From assembly GCA_027618255.1 (NCBI GenBank), contig JAQCFG010000017.1, positions 1 through 36,228 on the forward strand: a stretch of 36,228 bases of DNA, given 5' to 3'. Shown piece by piece: positions 7,976 through 16,646 of the stretch (its first letter is position 1; each line of letters opens with the position of its first letter). The translations under genes were made by a program, and so were the position numbers. This stretch comes from Cyanobacteriota bacterium (GTDB taxonomy: Bacteria > Cyanobacteriota > Vampirovibrionia > LMEP-6097). The notes under the pieces were generated by a model. The model was given only the letters and a program-made list of their open reading frames with translations, ran no database searches and was not told the origin of the DNA.

Positions 7976-8962
7976 ATGGATCTATTCTTTGATTTCTTTT
8001 TTCAAATCCTGCCTCTCTATTTCATAATTCTGCTTGGCTATATTGCAGGCAAATATTTAGAAGTACAGCGTGAGTCAATAGCACCACTGCTACTTTATAT
8101 AGTAGTACCAGTCGTTACCTTCAAAGGTATACTCGATTCTGATATTAATGCTCAAACCTTGACTTATCCATTATATTTCTTAGTTCTCGGTGCATTCATG
8201 TCATTGAGTTTCTTTTGGCTTGCAAGGCTACTTGGTTTTAGTAAAGAAAAAGCCGGGATGCTTTCTCTATGTACCAGCTTGGTTAATGTAGGTTATTACG
8301 GCTTGCCACTGGTACTGCTGGTGCTTGGTGAAAAGGCCCTAGGTGTTTCAGTTATGCTAATCCTGGGACTCGCTATCCATGAGTGTTCAGTTGCATACTT
8401 AGTTGCAGCAAGTGGCAAATATAGCTTTAAAGAAAGCTTAGACAAAACTCTAACCCTGCCAATATTGTACTCAAGTTTGATTGCAATAGCAGTAAACTAT
8501 TTTAATCATCATTATTACCATGAAGTCATCCACTACTTGCCGAGCAATATAGAAACAAGTTTACTCAAGCCAATCTGGGCGAGTATAAACACAATGATGG
8601 AAAGGTTTATCAGTGCCTATTCATTACTTGGAATGATCATGATTGGTCTTGGCATAAGCAAAATCAAAAATCTCAAGCTAGATCTTGCCTTCATGTCCCT
8701 AGCTTATATTGCCAAGTTCATAATCATCCCTGGTATTGCAGTAGGTTTTATATTTCTCAACAAAAACTATTTTCATTTTTATGATGATCTTGCAACTCAA
8801 GTAATCTTCTTAATGTCTTTAGTGCCTATTGGTGCAAATACAATCAGCATAGCAACTCAACTCAAGCTAGATGTAGACAAAGTGGCAATCACCACTGTCA
8901 TTAGCACACTAATCGCGTTAGCTTATATCCCGCTTGTGCTCAACTTTGTAAAGTTGCCATAG
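7976..8962 (+). CDS. AEC-family transporter (auxin efflux carrier/malate permease type)
   Basis: This inner-membrane permease of about 328 residues has some ten hydrophobic helices in the two-bundle arrangement of the AEC family. Family-like features are the start FFDFFFQILPLYFIILLGYIAG, the LLLYIVVPVVTFKGIL helix with its Pro break, SLVNVGYYGLPL, and the late PIGANTISIATQL segment. Substrates in the family include dicarboxylates and auxin-like acids; none can be assigned here. ATG 7976 fits the family start; GTG 7961 in frame is the alternative, and neither has a good ribosome site. The hairpin repeat at 7820-7915 lies upstream. Confidence 0.85.
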   Translation: MDLFFDFFFQILPLYFIILLGYIAGKYLEVQRESIAPLLLYIVVPVVTFKGILDSDINAQTLTYPLYFLVLGAFMSLSFFWLARLLGFSKEKAGMLSLCTSLVNVGYYGLPLVLLVLGEKALGVSVMLILGLAIHECSVAYLVAASGKYSFKESLDKTLTLPILYSSLIAIAVNYFNHHYYHEVIHYLPSNIETSLLKPIWASINTMMERFISAYSLLGMIMIGLGISKIKNLKLDLAFMSLAYIAKFIIIPGIAVGFIFLNKNYFHFYDDLATQVIFLMSLVPIGANTISIATQLKLDVDKVAITTVISTLIALAYIPLVLNFVKLP

Positions 8963-8976
8963 TCCCCAATACATAG

Positions 8977-9123
8977 AGAAATACAAAGTATAGCTTTAAA
9001 TCGAAGGTAAAATGGCGTGAGGATTTTCTCGAATTCAATCATGACCCAGCACAACGCTTGGACTATTATGAAAACCAATTCATCAAAACTTTTGAGAAGA
9101 CAGGTGATCTTCCCAAGGACTAA
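8977..9123 (+). pseudogene. Headless gene remnant (C-terminal 48 codons)
   Basis: An open frame of coding character, without any start codon, runs from just after a TAG to a TAA at 9121-9123. It includes KWREDFLEFNHDPAQRLDYY and ends KTGDLPKD. The charge pattern and length look like the tail of a lost gene. The TAA overlaps the stop of the convergent sulfotransferase. I cannot name the parent family. Confidence 0.4.
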
Positions 9124-10106
9124 TTACCACGTCTCAACAACTTCAAGACCTTCAATAAATTCAATTTGCAAAGCTCCCAAATATAATACAAACCCAAGAA
9201 GCTTGAAGCTTTGTTGAGAGCTGGCTCTATCGCTAGTTCACCGTAATACTTTCCGCAAACAGAGTCTATCAAAGCAATTTGCATTGGACTAAGTATTGTT
9301 TTCCAACGATCAAGACTTGATTCCTTAAAACCAGTCTTGCCTCTATCTTCATCAAAAGAGCTATTGGCTTTTTGTTCTTTCAGTAAAGCAGGCGAAAACT
9401 CTTCTCCCAAGAAATCCGTCAGGTCTCTCAAGGTTGTCTCTGGTTGGGAAATTAGATCTTCATATTTGAGCAGCTTAAAATTGCGATCTTGTTGTTTTGC
9501 AAGCATCACCCGAGCAGCCCGATTCCAACTAAATGCAGCGCTCAATAGACTCTTGGAACTATTTTTGCGTTTCATCCAAGAAAGTATCACAGCTCTTGGA
9601 TCCCGGTAGATACCAATGACTTGAGCATCTGGGTATCTCGCTGATATATCTTCAAGCGAGAAGAGATGAAAAGGAGTTTTTTCAACAAATCGAGTTGCAC
9701 CTGCCTTCTCGATATTAAAACGACAAATTGCATCAAAGACTTCAAGATGATTTGCATCTTGAATCTCTTTAAATTCTTCTGAGTTTCTAAACTCAGACAA
9801 AAACTCCTCGATATTTTCATCAAGCTTGCCGCCAGTTAAAACATCCTTGGTGTACTGAGCTGAACCTCTTTTTTTGAGACTCTGCCCAACCCGATTCATG
9901 CCGATAGCGAGTGCCACAGTTAAATCATTTAAGTTCTTAGATTGGTAATAAGAATTGGCTTGAGGCCATTGTTTAACAAAAACATAGCTCTCTTTGGGCA
10001 CAGCCCAAATATTCGGATGCTCAGCAAGATTGCGTCTCAGGGCTGTAGTCCCTGACCTTCCTTCACCAACAATAAATATGGGCGCTTTCACCAAATTATT
10101 ATACAA
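9120..10106 (-). CDS. Sulfotransferase family protein
   Basis: This 328-residue PAPS-dependent sulfotransferase type transfers sulfate to a sugar, peptide or lipid hydroxyl. The 5'-phosphosulfate loop is FIVGEGRSGTTAL (residues 11-23) and the 3'-phosphate site is IYRDPRAVILSW (166-177), with LKYEDLISQPE later as usual in the family. The acceptor is unknown. The start is uncertain: the frame opens at TTG 10106, with TTG and GTG codons just after it and a TATAAT box overlapping this region, so the true start may be the GTG five codons in. A sulfatase lies 3.5 kb away, but no operon joins them. Confidence 0.85.
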   Translation of the reverse strand: MYNNLVKAPIFIVGEGRSGTTALRRNLAEHPNIWAVPKESYVFVKQWPQANSYYQSKNLNDLTVALAIGMNRVGQSLKKRGSAQYTKDVLTGGKLDENIEEFLSEFRNSEEFKEIQDANHLEVFDAICRFNIEKAGATRFVEKTPFHLFSLEDISARYPDAQVIGIYRDPRAVILSWMKRKNSSKSLLSAAFSWNRAARVMLAKQQDRNFKLLKYEDLISQPETTLRDLTDFLGEEFSPALLKEQKANSSFDEDRGKTGFKESSLDRWKTILSPMQIALIDSVCGKYYGELAIEPALNKASSFLGLYYIWELCKLNLLKVLKLLRRGN

Positions 10107-10208
10107 GAACCCAAAATCGTGATACTAATTAGAGTTCTTTAAGATATATTAATACAAATAGGCTCAATTCAGGCTGTTTTACAAGCTCTGTGCGATAAAA
10201 TAAGCCTT

Positions 10209-12122
10209 ATGCTTATAGAAGCAAACGAAATCTCCATCAACTTCGGGCAACGTCTAATACTTGACGAGGTTAGCCTACGAATTACACCGCAAAGCCGTAT
10301 TGGTTTAATCGGAGCTAATGGCGCAGGCAAATCCACTTTGCTTCAATGCCTAATGTCTGAGCTCACTCCTCAAATTGGTGAAGTCAAAGTAGCTTCCAAA
10401 ATCCAAGTCAAACATCTTACGCAAAATCCAACTATCACTCCAGGCAATACTCTAGACCAGGAGCTCAAGTCTGTTTATCGCGAAGTCCAAGAGTTGCAAA
10501 AAGAAGAGATTTATCTTAGTGAACAACTCGGTGTCGTTACCGGTGATGAGTTTGACAATGCCTTAGTAAGACTCGGTGAGATACAAGACAAGCTTGATCG
10601 CTTTGACGCTTCTAAGATAGATGAAAAAATTGGTCGGATGATTTTAGGTCTAGGATTCACTCTTGATGAGCTTCAACGGGAAGTACAAGAATTTAGTGGT
10701 GGCTGGCAAATGCGTATCAATTTAGCCAAAGTACTTTTGCAAGAAGCAGACGTTATTTTAATGGACGAGCCGACTAATCACCTCGACATGGAGGCTTGTG
10801 AGTGGCTAGAAGAATTCTTGCGTTCATACCCTTATGGGATTTTGGTTGTATCTCATGATAGACGTTTCCTCAATGAAGTAGTTACTGAAATTGCAGAACT
10901 TGAAAGAGGCAAACTAACTATTTACCCAGGCAACTACGATAAGTTCGTAGAGCAAAAAGCCGCTCGCAGAGAGTATTTGATCTCGGCAGCCAAAAGACAA
11001 GAGAAACATATAGCTGAGCAAATGGACTTTATTAATAAGTTCAGAGCAAGTGCACGCAAATCTACTCAAGCTAAAAGTAGAGAGAAACAACTTACCAAAC
11101 TTGAACGAGTCGAAGCTCCCCCATCAGAGTTACGCAAACTCAGTTTCAAGTTTCCCTTCCCAAATCCAAGTGCAAGGCATGTGCTTAGTATTAATAACCT
11201 CTCCAAAGGTTTTGGCGGCAACCAACTTTTTGAAGATATCTCACTAGATCTTGAATGGACTAAAGAAGAGCCTCAACGTGTTTTCATACTTGGAGCCAAT
11301 GGTTGCGGCAAGACAACTCTCTTTAAAATACTGATGGGACTTGAAACGCCTGATACTGGCGATGCGACATTCGATAGCAAAGTCAAACTTGGTTATTATG
11401 CGCAACATCAATTACAAATTCTTGATCCAAAGAAAACTGTGATCAAAACACTTGAAGACGCAATGCCACCAACTCCAGAAAAAGAGATACGTGGAATCCT
11501 CGGAAGATTTTTATTTTCAAGAGATGATGTCTTTAAAGAGGTAGAGCTTACTAGTGGCGGCGAGAAAGCAAGACTAGCAATGGCAAGACTAATGGTAAGC
11601 GGTCCTAATACACTCTTGTTAGATGAGCCTACAAACCACTTAGACACACCTTCCCAGGAGGCTGTTGAAGCAGCGCTTAAGTCCTATGAGGGTACAGTGA
11701 TCTGCATTTCTCACGATAGATATTTTATTAATAACCATGCGACACAGATTTGGGAGTTTGATCATGGCAGATTAATCGTTTTTAAAGGCAATTACGAAGA
11801 CTATCTCAACAAACGTAACAAGCTACTGGCAGAGTCTCGTGCCAAACTAACAATACCAGTAGAAGCTCCCAAAGAACTCAAACAAGGAGCCAAAGAAAAA
11901 GCAGCGAAGAAAGAAGCCAAAGAATTCCAAAAAGCACTCAAGGCTCTTGAAAGAGATATTCAAGTTTTACACAGAGGTAAAGAAGAATTAACCGAAAAGC
12001 TACTAGACCCAAATCTAAGTAGTGACTACCAAGCACTTAATAAATTAACCAAAGAACTTGAAGAGCTTAACACAGAGTTAGAAGCCAAAGAAGCCCAGTG
12101 GGTCAGCCAAAGTCATGTTTGA
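10209..12122 (+). CDS. ABC-F family ATPase (ribosome-associated type)
   Basis: This 637-residue protein has two nucleotide-binding domains and no membrane segments. Domain 1 has GANGAGKST (35-43), the signature FSGGWQMRINLAK and ILMDEPTNHLD; domain 2 has GANGCGKTT, LTSGGEKARLAMAR and LLLDEPTNHLD. A charged linker (AEQMDFINKFRASARKSTQA) lies between them, as in ABC-F proteins, where it reaches the ribosomal E or P site. A Lys/Glu-rich coiled coil of about 90 residues ends the protein, as in Uup and YheS. It likely resolves stalled ribosomes. It overlaps selO by 8 bases, so translation is probably coupled. Confidence 0.95.
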   Translation: MLIEANEISINFGQRLILDEVSLRITPQSRIGLIGANGAGKSTLLQCLMSELTPQIGEVKVASKIQVKHLTQNPTITPGNTLDQELKSVYREVQELQKEEIYLSEQLGVVTGDEFDNALVRLGEIQDKLDRFDASKIDEKIGRMILGLGFTLDELQREVQEFSGGWQMRINLAKVLLQEADVILMDEPTNHLDMEACEWLEEFLRSYPYGILVVSHDRRFLNEVVTEIAELERGKLTIYPGNYDKFVEQKAARREYLISAAKRQEKHIAEQMDFINKFRASARKSTQAKSREKQLTKLERVEAPPSELRKLSFKFPFPNPSARHVLSINNLSKGFGGNQLFEDISLDLEWTKEEPQRVFILGANGCGKTTLFKILMGLETPDTGDATFDSKVKLGYYAQHQLQILDPKKTVIKTLEDAMPPTPEKEIRGILGRFLFSRDDVFKEVELTSGGEKARLAMARLMVSGPNTLLLDEPTNHLDTPSQEAVEAALKSYEGTVICISHDRYFINNHATQIWEFDHGRLIVFKGNYEDYLNKRNKLLAESRAKLTIPVEAPKELKQGAKEKAAKKEAKEFQKALKALERDIQVLHRGKEELTEKLLDPNLSSDYQALNKLTKELEELNTELEAKEAQWVSQSHV

Positions 12123-13581
12123 GTTTGACAATAGTTACGCTAGCTTGCCTAAGCAGTTTTATCAAAAAATCAATCCAAGTCCCGTTTCCAACCCTAGTTT
12201 AATCAAAATCAATACTAGCCTCGCTACTGAGCTTGGTCTCGATCCCCAATATTTACAAAGCGATCAAGGGATAGCAATACTCTCTGGTAATCAAATTGCT
12301 CAGGGTTCGCAGCCTCTTGCCCAAGCCTATGCCGGTCATCAATTCGGTAACTTCGTGCCGCAACTCGGTGACGGTAGAGCTAATCTACTTGGAGAAATAA
12401 TAGATATCAATGGTAAGCGTAGAGACTTACAGCTCAAAGGCTCGGGGCAAACCCAGTTCTCTAGAGCCGGAGACGGGCGAGCTGGGCTAGGACCAGTGAT
12501 TCGTGAGTTTATTGTCAGTGAAGCAATGCACGCACTTGGTGTTCCTACAACTCGCGCACTAGCTGCCATTAGTAGTGGTGATCAAATTCAACGAGAGACT
12601 CAATTACCTGGGGCTATTCTCACAAGAGTCGCCTCAAGTCATATTAGAGTTGGCACTTTTGAATATTTCATACAGAGAAGAGATTTTGAATCGCTTAAGA
12701 TACTCGCAGATTATGTAATTAATAGACATTATCCAGAGATTGTAGATTCTGAGAATCCCTATGCTGAATTATTGAGAGCTGTCGCTATACGCCAAGCCAA
12801 GCTAATTTCTGAATGGATGCAACTTGGTTTTATCCATGGTGTCATGAACACAGACAACTGCAGTATCGCAGGCGAGACGATAGACTACGGACCTTGTGCA
12901 TTTATGAATTTTTATAATCCAAGCACTGTTTTTAGTTCTATTGATCGAATGGGGCGCTACGCCTACGGGCAACAAGGATTGATTGGGCAGTGGAATCTTA
13001 GCATTTTTGCTAATGCAATCCTTTCACTGATTGACCCTGATCAAGACCAAGCTATCAAAACAGCCCATCGCATCCTTGAAGAATATGCAGTTTGTTTTCT
13101 CAATGAACTCGATTTTGCTTTCATGCTCAAAATAGGTATCCAAAACAAAATAGGTGATAGCCTTGCCAAAAACCTACTGACTCTAATGCAGAATAACAGA
13201 GCGGATTTCACTTTGAGTTTTCACTATCTTACAGAGATGGTCAGTGATAAATCATATGACCACAAATTTATTGCCTTGTTTGATACAGCGAGTCCAGAAC
13301 TCAATCAATGGATACAAGATTGGCGCCAGGCTCTTAGTGAAGAGAACAAGGAGCTTAAAACTATCACAGAGGAAATGAGCAAAGTTAATCCGGTGTACAT
13401 TCCGCGCAATCATATCATTGAAGAAATGATTGAAGCAGCAGTAGCCAACCAAGACTACAGTCTCATGGACAAGCTCTATGAAGTCCTAGCAAAGCCTTTC
13501 ACTAAGCAAGAAGGCGCAGACTACTACATGCTGCCTCCTCGAGACAAAGAACAGCGATATCAAACTTTTTGTGGGACTTAA
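12115..13581 (+). CDS. selO: Protein adenylyltransferase SelO (UPF0061/YdiU)
   Basis: This 488-residue pseudokinase-fold enzyme transfers AMP from ATP to protein hydroxyls and is linked to redox stress. Visible features are AQAYAGHQFGNFVPQLGDGR (about 69-88), QLKGSGQTQFSRAGDGR with Lys108 as nucleotide contact, FIVSEAMHALGVPTTRAL with Glu136, and HGVMNTDNCS with Asp246 and Asn247, then IDYGP with Asp256 as metal ligand. The C-terminal FCGT keeps a single Cys where many members have Cys or selenocysteine. The ATG lies inside the last codons of the ABC-F gene. Its end overlaps the convergent sulfatase by 4 bases. Confidence 0.95.
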   Translation: MFEFDNSYASLPKQFYQKINPSPVSNPSLIKINTSLATELGLDPQYLQSDQGIAILSGNQIAQGSQPLAQAYAGHQFGNFVPQLGDGRANLLGEIIDINGKRRDLQLKGSGQTQFSRAGDGRAGLGPVIREFIVSEAMHALGVPTTRALAAISSGDQIQRETQLPGAILTRVASSHIRVGTFEYFIQRRDFESLKILADYVINRHYPEIVDSENPYAELLRAVAIRQAKLISEWMQLGFIHGVMNTDNCSIAGETIDYGPCAFMNFYNPSTVFSSIDRMGRYAYGQQGLIGQWNLSIFANAILSLIDPDQDQAIKTAHRILEEYAVCFLNELDFAFMLKIGIQNKIGDSLAKNLLTLMQNNRADFTLSFHYLTEMVSDKSYDHKFIALFDTASPELNQWIQDWRQALSEENKELKTITEEMSKVNPVYIPRNHIIEEMIEAAVANQDYSLMDKLYEVLAKPFTKQEGADYYMLPPRDKEQRYQTFCGT

Positions 13582-15683
13582 TCAAGTATAGGAATCATCT
13601 CCACAAACTTAGCTTTTATAGGATCTAACTGTTTAAGATGAGATAAATTATAGAATTCATGAGGGTCAAACTTGTGATCATAAAGCTCCTCAGATCTATC
13701 TTGATATCGAATATATCTCCAGCTACCTTCTCGGATAGAATAATTCCCTGCCCCCATAGTAGTTAATGCTTTGCCGGGCCAGGCTTTAGCTGACTTATCA
13801 ATTAATGGCTTAAGACTTATCCCTTGTAAACTACTACGCTTCGGTAAGTTCGCCATATCAATCAAAGTTGGATAAATATCCAAGAGGCTCACAACCTCGC
13901 TAGAGACTTGTCCATTGCTCTGACCAGCTTTGGCAATCATCAGAGGTACATGAGTGGTTTTTTCCCAAAGAGCATGTTTTTTCCAATGTTCTTTTTCGCC
14001 CAAATGTAAACCATGATCACTCCACAAAACAACAATGGTATTAGCAGCATTAGGTCCATTGTATAAGGCTTGAAGAACCCTACCTAAATCATCATCAACC
14101 TTGCTAATACCTGCCATATAGGCTTGAAGAGCTTCTTTCCATTTGCCGGCTTCGACAATTTTCTCGTGATAGCCCTCCCAAGCTCCAGCCAAAAATAATT
14201 CAGCAAGAACAGTTCCTGCTTCAGGAACATCATATAAATCATAGAAGGGTTGTTCTGGTGTTTTAATGTCAGCGAGTGGGTAAAGATCAAAGAATTGTTT
14301 CGGAAAATGCCAAGGTAAATGTGGGCTAGAAAAACCAACTGCCATGAAAGTTGGCTCCGTAAACTCTTCTGTGAGTATTTCAGCAGCTTTTATTGCTGCT
14401 TCAGTATCGCCAGTACGAATATCTGCTTCTTCATGCCCCCATTGCACGATAGAAGAGTTAGGCGGCTCTCTTGAATTACCTTCCAGTGGATAGTATTCGT
14501 CCCAAACCCAAGGAATGTTCTGAGTACCATGAAATATTTTTTTGAGGCCGATCGTTTTATAGCCATAATCTCGAAAATAATCCATCAAGAATTTTTGCTG
14601 ATTTTCATATTCATGACTATTAACGTTATTGTCATAAACCTTGTGACTGTCAGGATTGAGCCCAGTCAGAACTGAAAATCTAGAAGGATTGCATTGAGTA
14701 GCACTGGTATAGGCTTGGGTAAACAAAGTAGACTTGGTTGCTAAATGATCAAGATGGGGTGTTTGAGTTAAGACAGAAGGATCAAGTAATTTGATCATGT
14801 CATTTAAATCATCCAAAACAATAAACAAAACATTTGGTTTTTCATCGCAAGCAACAAGTCCGCAAGCCCAATTGCCATACCATTGTTGATCGAGTCGCTG
14901 TTCTAATGCTAATTTAGTTGGCTTAGAATGCAACTCACCAAGCTCATCAATAAAAACAGGATCATTGTTTTTCACCCGGTAGAACCTTGCCCATAAATGT
15001 TTTTGGCTTTCATCTTTTATGAGCTTGCCGGTTTCTTGATTCCATAAATAGCCACTAATAGTGGATTCTTCAAGCCACAGCTTGGCTGCTTGCAAACGTG
15101 CAATTAGAACTTTACCTGGTTCATTAATTGATTCAAGTATCTTGATTAATTCAACTGTCTCTCTGGTAGAAAGCACCGGCTTCTTGGAAACAATTTTCTG
15201 ACATTGATTGGACCAACCTAGATATTGCTCGTCTCTTTTTAGCTGTGTTTGAAGAATAAAATCAATCGCCTGATCAAAAGCTGCTTTTACCTTCTGCTGA
15301 TAGAGCTCATCTAGAAAGCCAAATTCAGCTTCTCCATTAATCTTCGTCAGTATAGAAATCCTATTACTAAGACAACTTGTTTCAATAGGATCATCAAGAA
15401 TCAAATCCAATGCATTGTTGATTGATTTACGATATTGCTTGCGTGGGTCTGCATTATAAATCCGAGCCAAAAATATAATCTGATTGACAATCACATTATG
15501 ATCTAAGCTATCTAATTGTTCCTGCTCTAGTAGAATCTCATTAGCAACAGCTTCGGCTTTATCAGAAGCAAACCATTTGCTATCATTATAGTTATATTGC
15601 TCAAGTGCCGTTGCTCCTTGTGCCAAACTAGGTAAGCTAAGTATGAAGCCAAGAGAGAATAAGTAAAAGAAAGTCTTTTTCAT
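13578..15683 (-). CDS. Exported sulfatase with N-terminal PL10-like domain
   Basis: This 701-residue protein has a signal peptide (1-23, ending SLAQG). Residues about 284-700 are a type I sulfatase of the iduronate-2-sulfatase type: NVLFIVLDD metal Asp pair (291-292), CNPSR at 331-335 whose Cys331 becomes formylglycine, and SDHGLHLG at 555-562 with metal Asp/His, followed by EHWKKHALWE. Residues about 35-272 resemble PL10 pectate lyases (PelA): WxAQ-like WSNQC, an Ile/Leu-Ser-Ile helix (LIKILESINEPG), ARFYRVKNNDPVF, and a closing WYGNW. The catalytic AR-x-YE-like region appears shortened (VLSTRETVELI), so this half may only bind uronate glycans. Desulfation of an acidic polysaccharide is inferred. 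An anaerobic or FGE maturase would be needed and is not in the window. Confidence 0.9.
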   Translation of the reverse strand: MKKTFFYLFSLGFILSLPSLAQGATALEQYNYNDSKWFASDKAEAVANEILLEQEQLDSLDHNVIVNQIIFLARIYNADPRKQYRKSINNALDLILDDPIETSCLSNRISILTKINGEAEFGFLDELYQQKVKAAFDQAIDFILQTQLKRDEQYLGWSNQCQKIVSKKPVLSTRETVELIKILESINEPGKVLIARLQAAKLWLEESTISGYLWNQETGKLIKDESQKHLWARFYRVKNNDPVFIDELGELHSKPTKLALEQRLDQQWYGNWACGLVACDEKPNVLFIVLDDLNDMIKLLDPSVLTQTPHLDHLATKSTLFTQAYTSATQCNPSRFSVLTGLNPDSHKVYDNNVNSHEYENQQKFLMDYFRDYGYKTIGLKKIFHGTQNIPWVWDEYYPLEGNSREPPNSSIVQWGHEEADIRTGDTEAAIKAAEILTEEFTEPTFMAVGFSSPHLPWHFPKQFFDLYPLADIKTPEQPFYDLYDVPEAGTVLAELFLAGAWEGYHEKIVEAGKWKEALQAYMAGISKVDDDLGRVLQALYNGPNAANTIVVLWSDHGLHLGEKEHWKKHALWEKTTHVPLMIAKAGQSNGQVSSEVVSLLDIYPTLIDMANLPKRSSLQGISLKPLIDKSAKAWPGKALTTMGAGNYSIREGSWRYIRYQDRSEELYDHKFDPHEFYNLSHLKQLDPIKAKFVEMIPILD

Positions 15684-15715
15684 CTGTTATAAATATAATT
15701 ATAACGTTTTTAGAA

Positions 15716-16570
15716 TTAACCCATCTGAGCAATATTACTTTCGACAGATTCGCCAATCTGGCCAATACTGCTACTTACAGTAACGACTTGTCCATTAGCC
15801 ATTTCCATACTACGAGCAATCTCATTAGTTACAGCTGTTTGCTCTTCAATAGCACTTGCAATAGAGGTAACAACTTCATTGATTGATTCAACTGACTCTG
15901 TAGTAATTGCAATTGACTTTAAGGCAGAAATTGTTTGTTGTTGAATAGACATCCTGCAAAACAAAGTTTTGCTAGTGATGTCTATTACTAAATTTCTCTA
16001 GATCCGTCATAATTACACGAACAGCATCAGCCTCTTGGACTGTTTTTTTTGTCATAGTCGCTGCTGATTTCGTGTTTGAAGAAATTTCAGCAATACTTGA
16101 GACCATTGCTTCAGTAGCTGTTACAACACCTGTAATATACTTAGCAAGCTGCTCAGAAGCGTTTCCCGTATCAGTAACAAGTCCCATTACAGTACTTTTC
16201 AATCTATCTTTACTATCGAGAGTACGTTTCTCAAGAGCCAATCTATCAGTGACTACTGACCAAGTTACCACGGGTCCAAGATATTCTTTATTTTCGTCGT
16301 AAACAGCAGTTACCAGCAAATCCAAAGTCTCTTCTCCAAGATTAATCTGTGTTTGATGAGGAAGATTGGCAGGATTAGCCAATAGTTTGCGTTGGTGTGC
16401 TGGCGACTTATGAAAAACATCATATGAGCTTCCAACTATCTGATCAACCGGTATTGGTACAAGATGAAAAAAAATATTTTTCAAGAGATTTCTATATCAA
16501 TTAGCCACACTCAAGATAAACACATCGGTTAAATTTCTGAGTTTTTTTATTTGACATATTTGTCAACCCT
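15716..16570 (-). pseudogene. Decayed methyl-accepting chemotaxis protein (PAS type)
   Basis: Fragments on the minus strand match PAS-type chemoreceptors: a PAS C-terminal half (LVPIPVDQIVGSSYDVFHKS, then VVTWSVVTDR), then the first signalling helix (SIAEISSNTKSAATMTKKTV), then the return helix (IASAIEEQTAVTNEIARSME). Three lesions are visible. Stop codons and an eight-T frameshift cut the PAS N-terminal half near 16460-16530. A 35-bp hairpin element at 15948-15982 shifts the frame. The highly conserved hairpin tip (normally an AEQTNLLALN...GFAVVA-type segment of about 60 residues) is absent exactly at that element. CheA/CheW contact would be lost. Outer limits are approximate. Confidence 0.85.
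15948..15982 (+). mobile_element. 35-bp solo hairpin of the TA-flanked family (copy E4)
   Basis: This sequence is flanked by TA on both sides (15946-15947, 15983-15984). It differs from the first 35 bases of the 109-bp copy at 18258 only in the three loop bases (AAA instead of CCT). The stem pairs GACATC and GCAAAAC with their complements. Taking out 35 bases plus one TA joins the two chemoreceptor frames in phase (Ser-Asn to Ile-Gln-Gln). Confidence 0.75.
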
Positions 16571-16646
16571 ACTCTAACACGTGCTCTGCACAGTCAGAAT
16601 CTTCTTATCTCAGCATCACCAGCAAAACGGAGTTTTGTATGATGTC
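16560..16646 (-). repeat. Degenerate two-hairpin element (copy E5)
   Basis: Read on the minus strand it starts after a TA at 16647-16648 with GACATCATACAAAAC, loop TCC and GTTTTGCTGGTGATGC. An A-rich spacer with AAGAAG follows, then TGTGCAGAGCACG as hairpin II. That core is shared with the copy at 27410. The other end has no matching terminal repeat, so its limit is approximate. The first codons of the gene at 16639 lie inside the element. Confidence 0.55.

Noticed and set aside
15972-16484. Intact 170-residue protein
   Set aside because: It begins at a TTG in mid-PAS domain and stops inside the inserted hairpin, so it is a pseudogene fragment.
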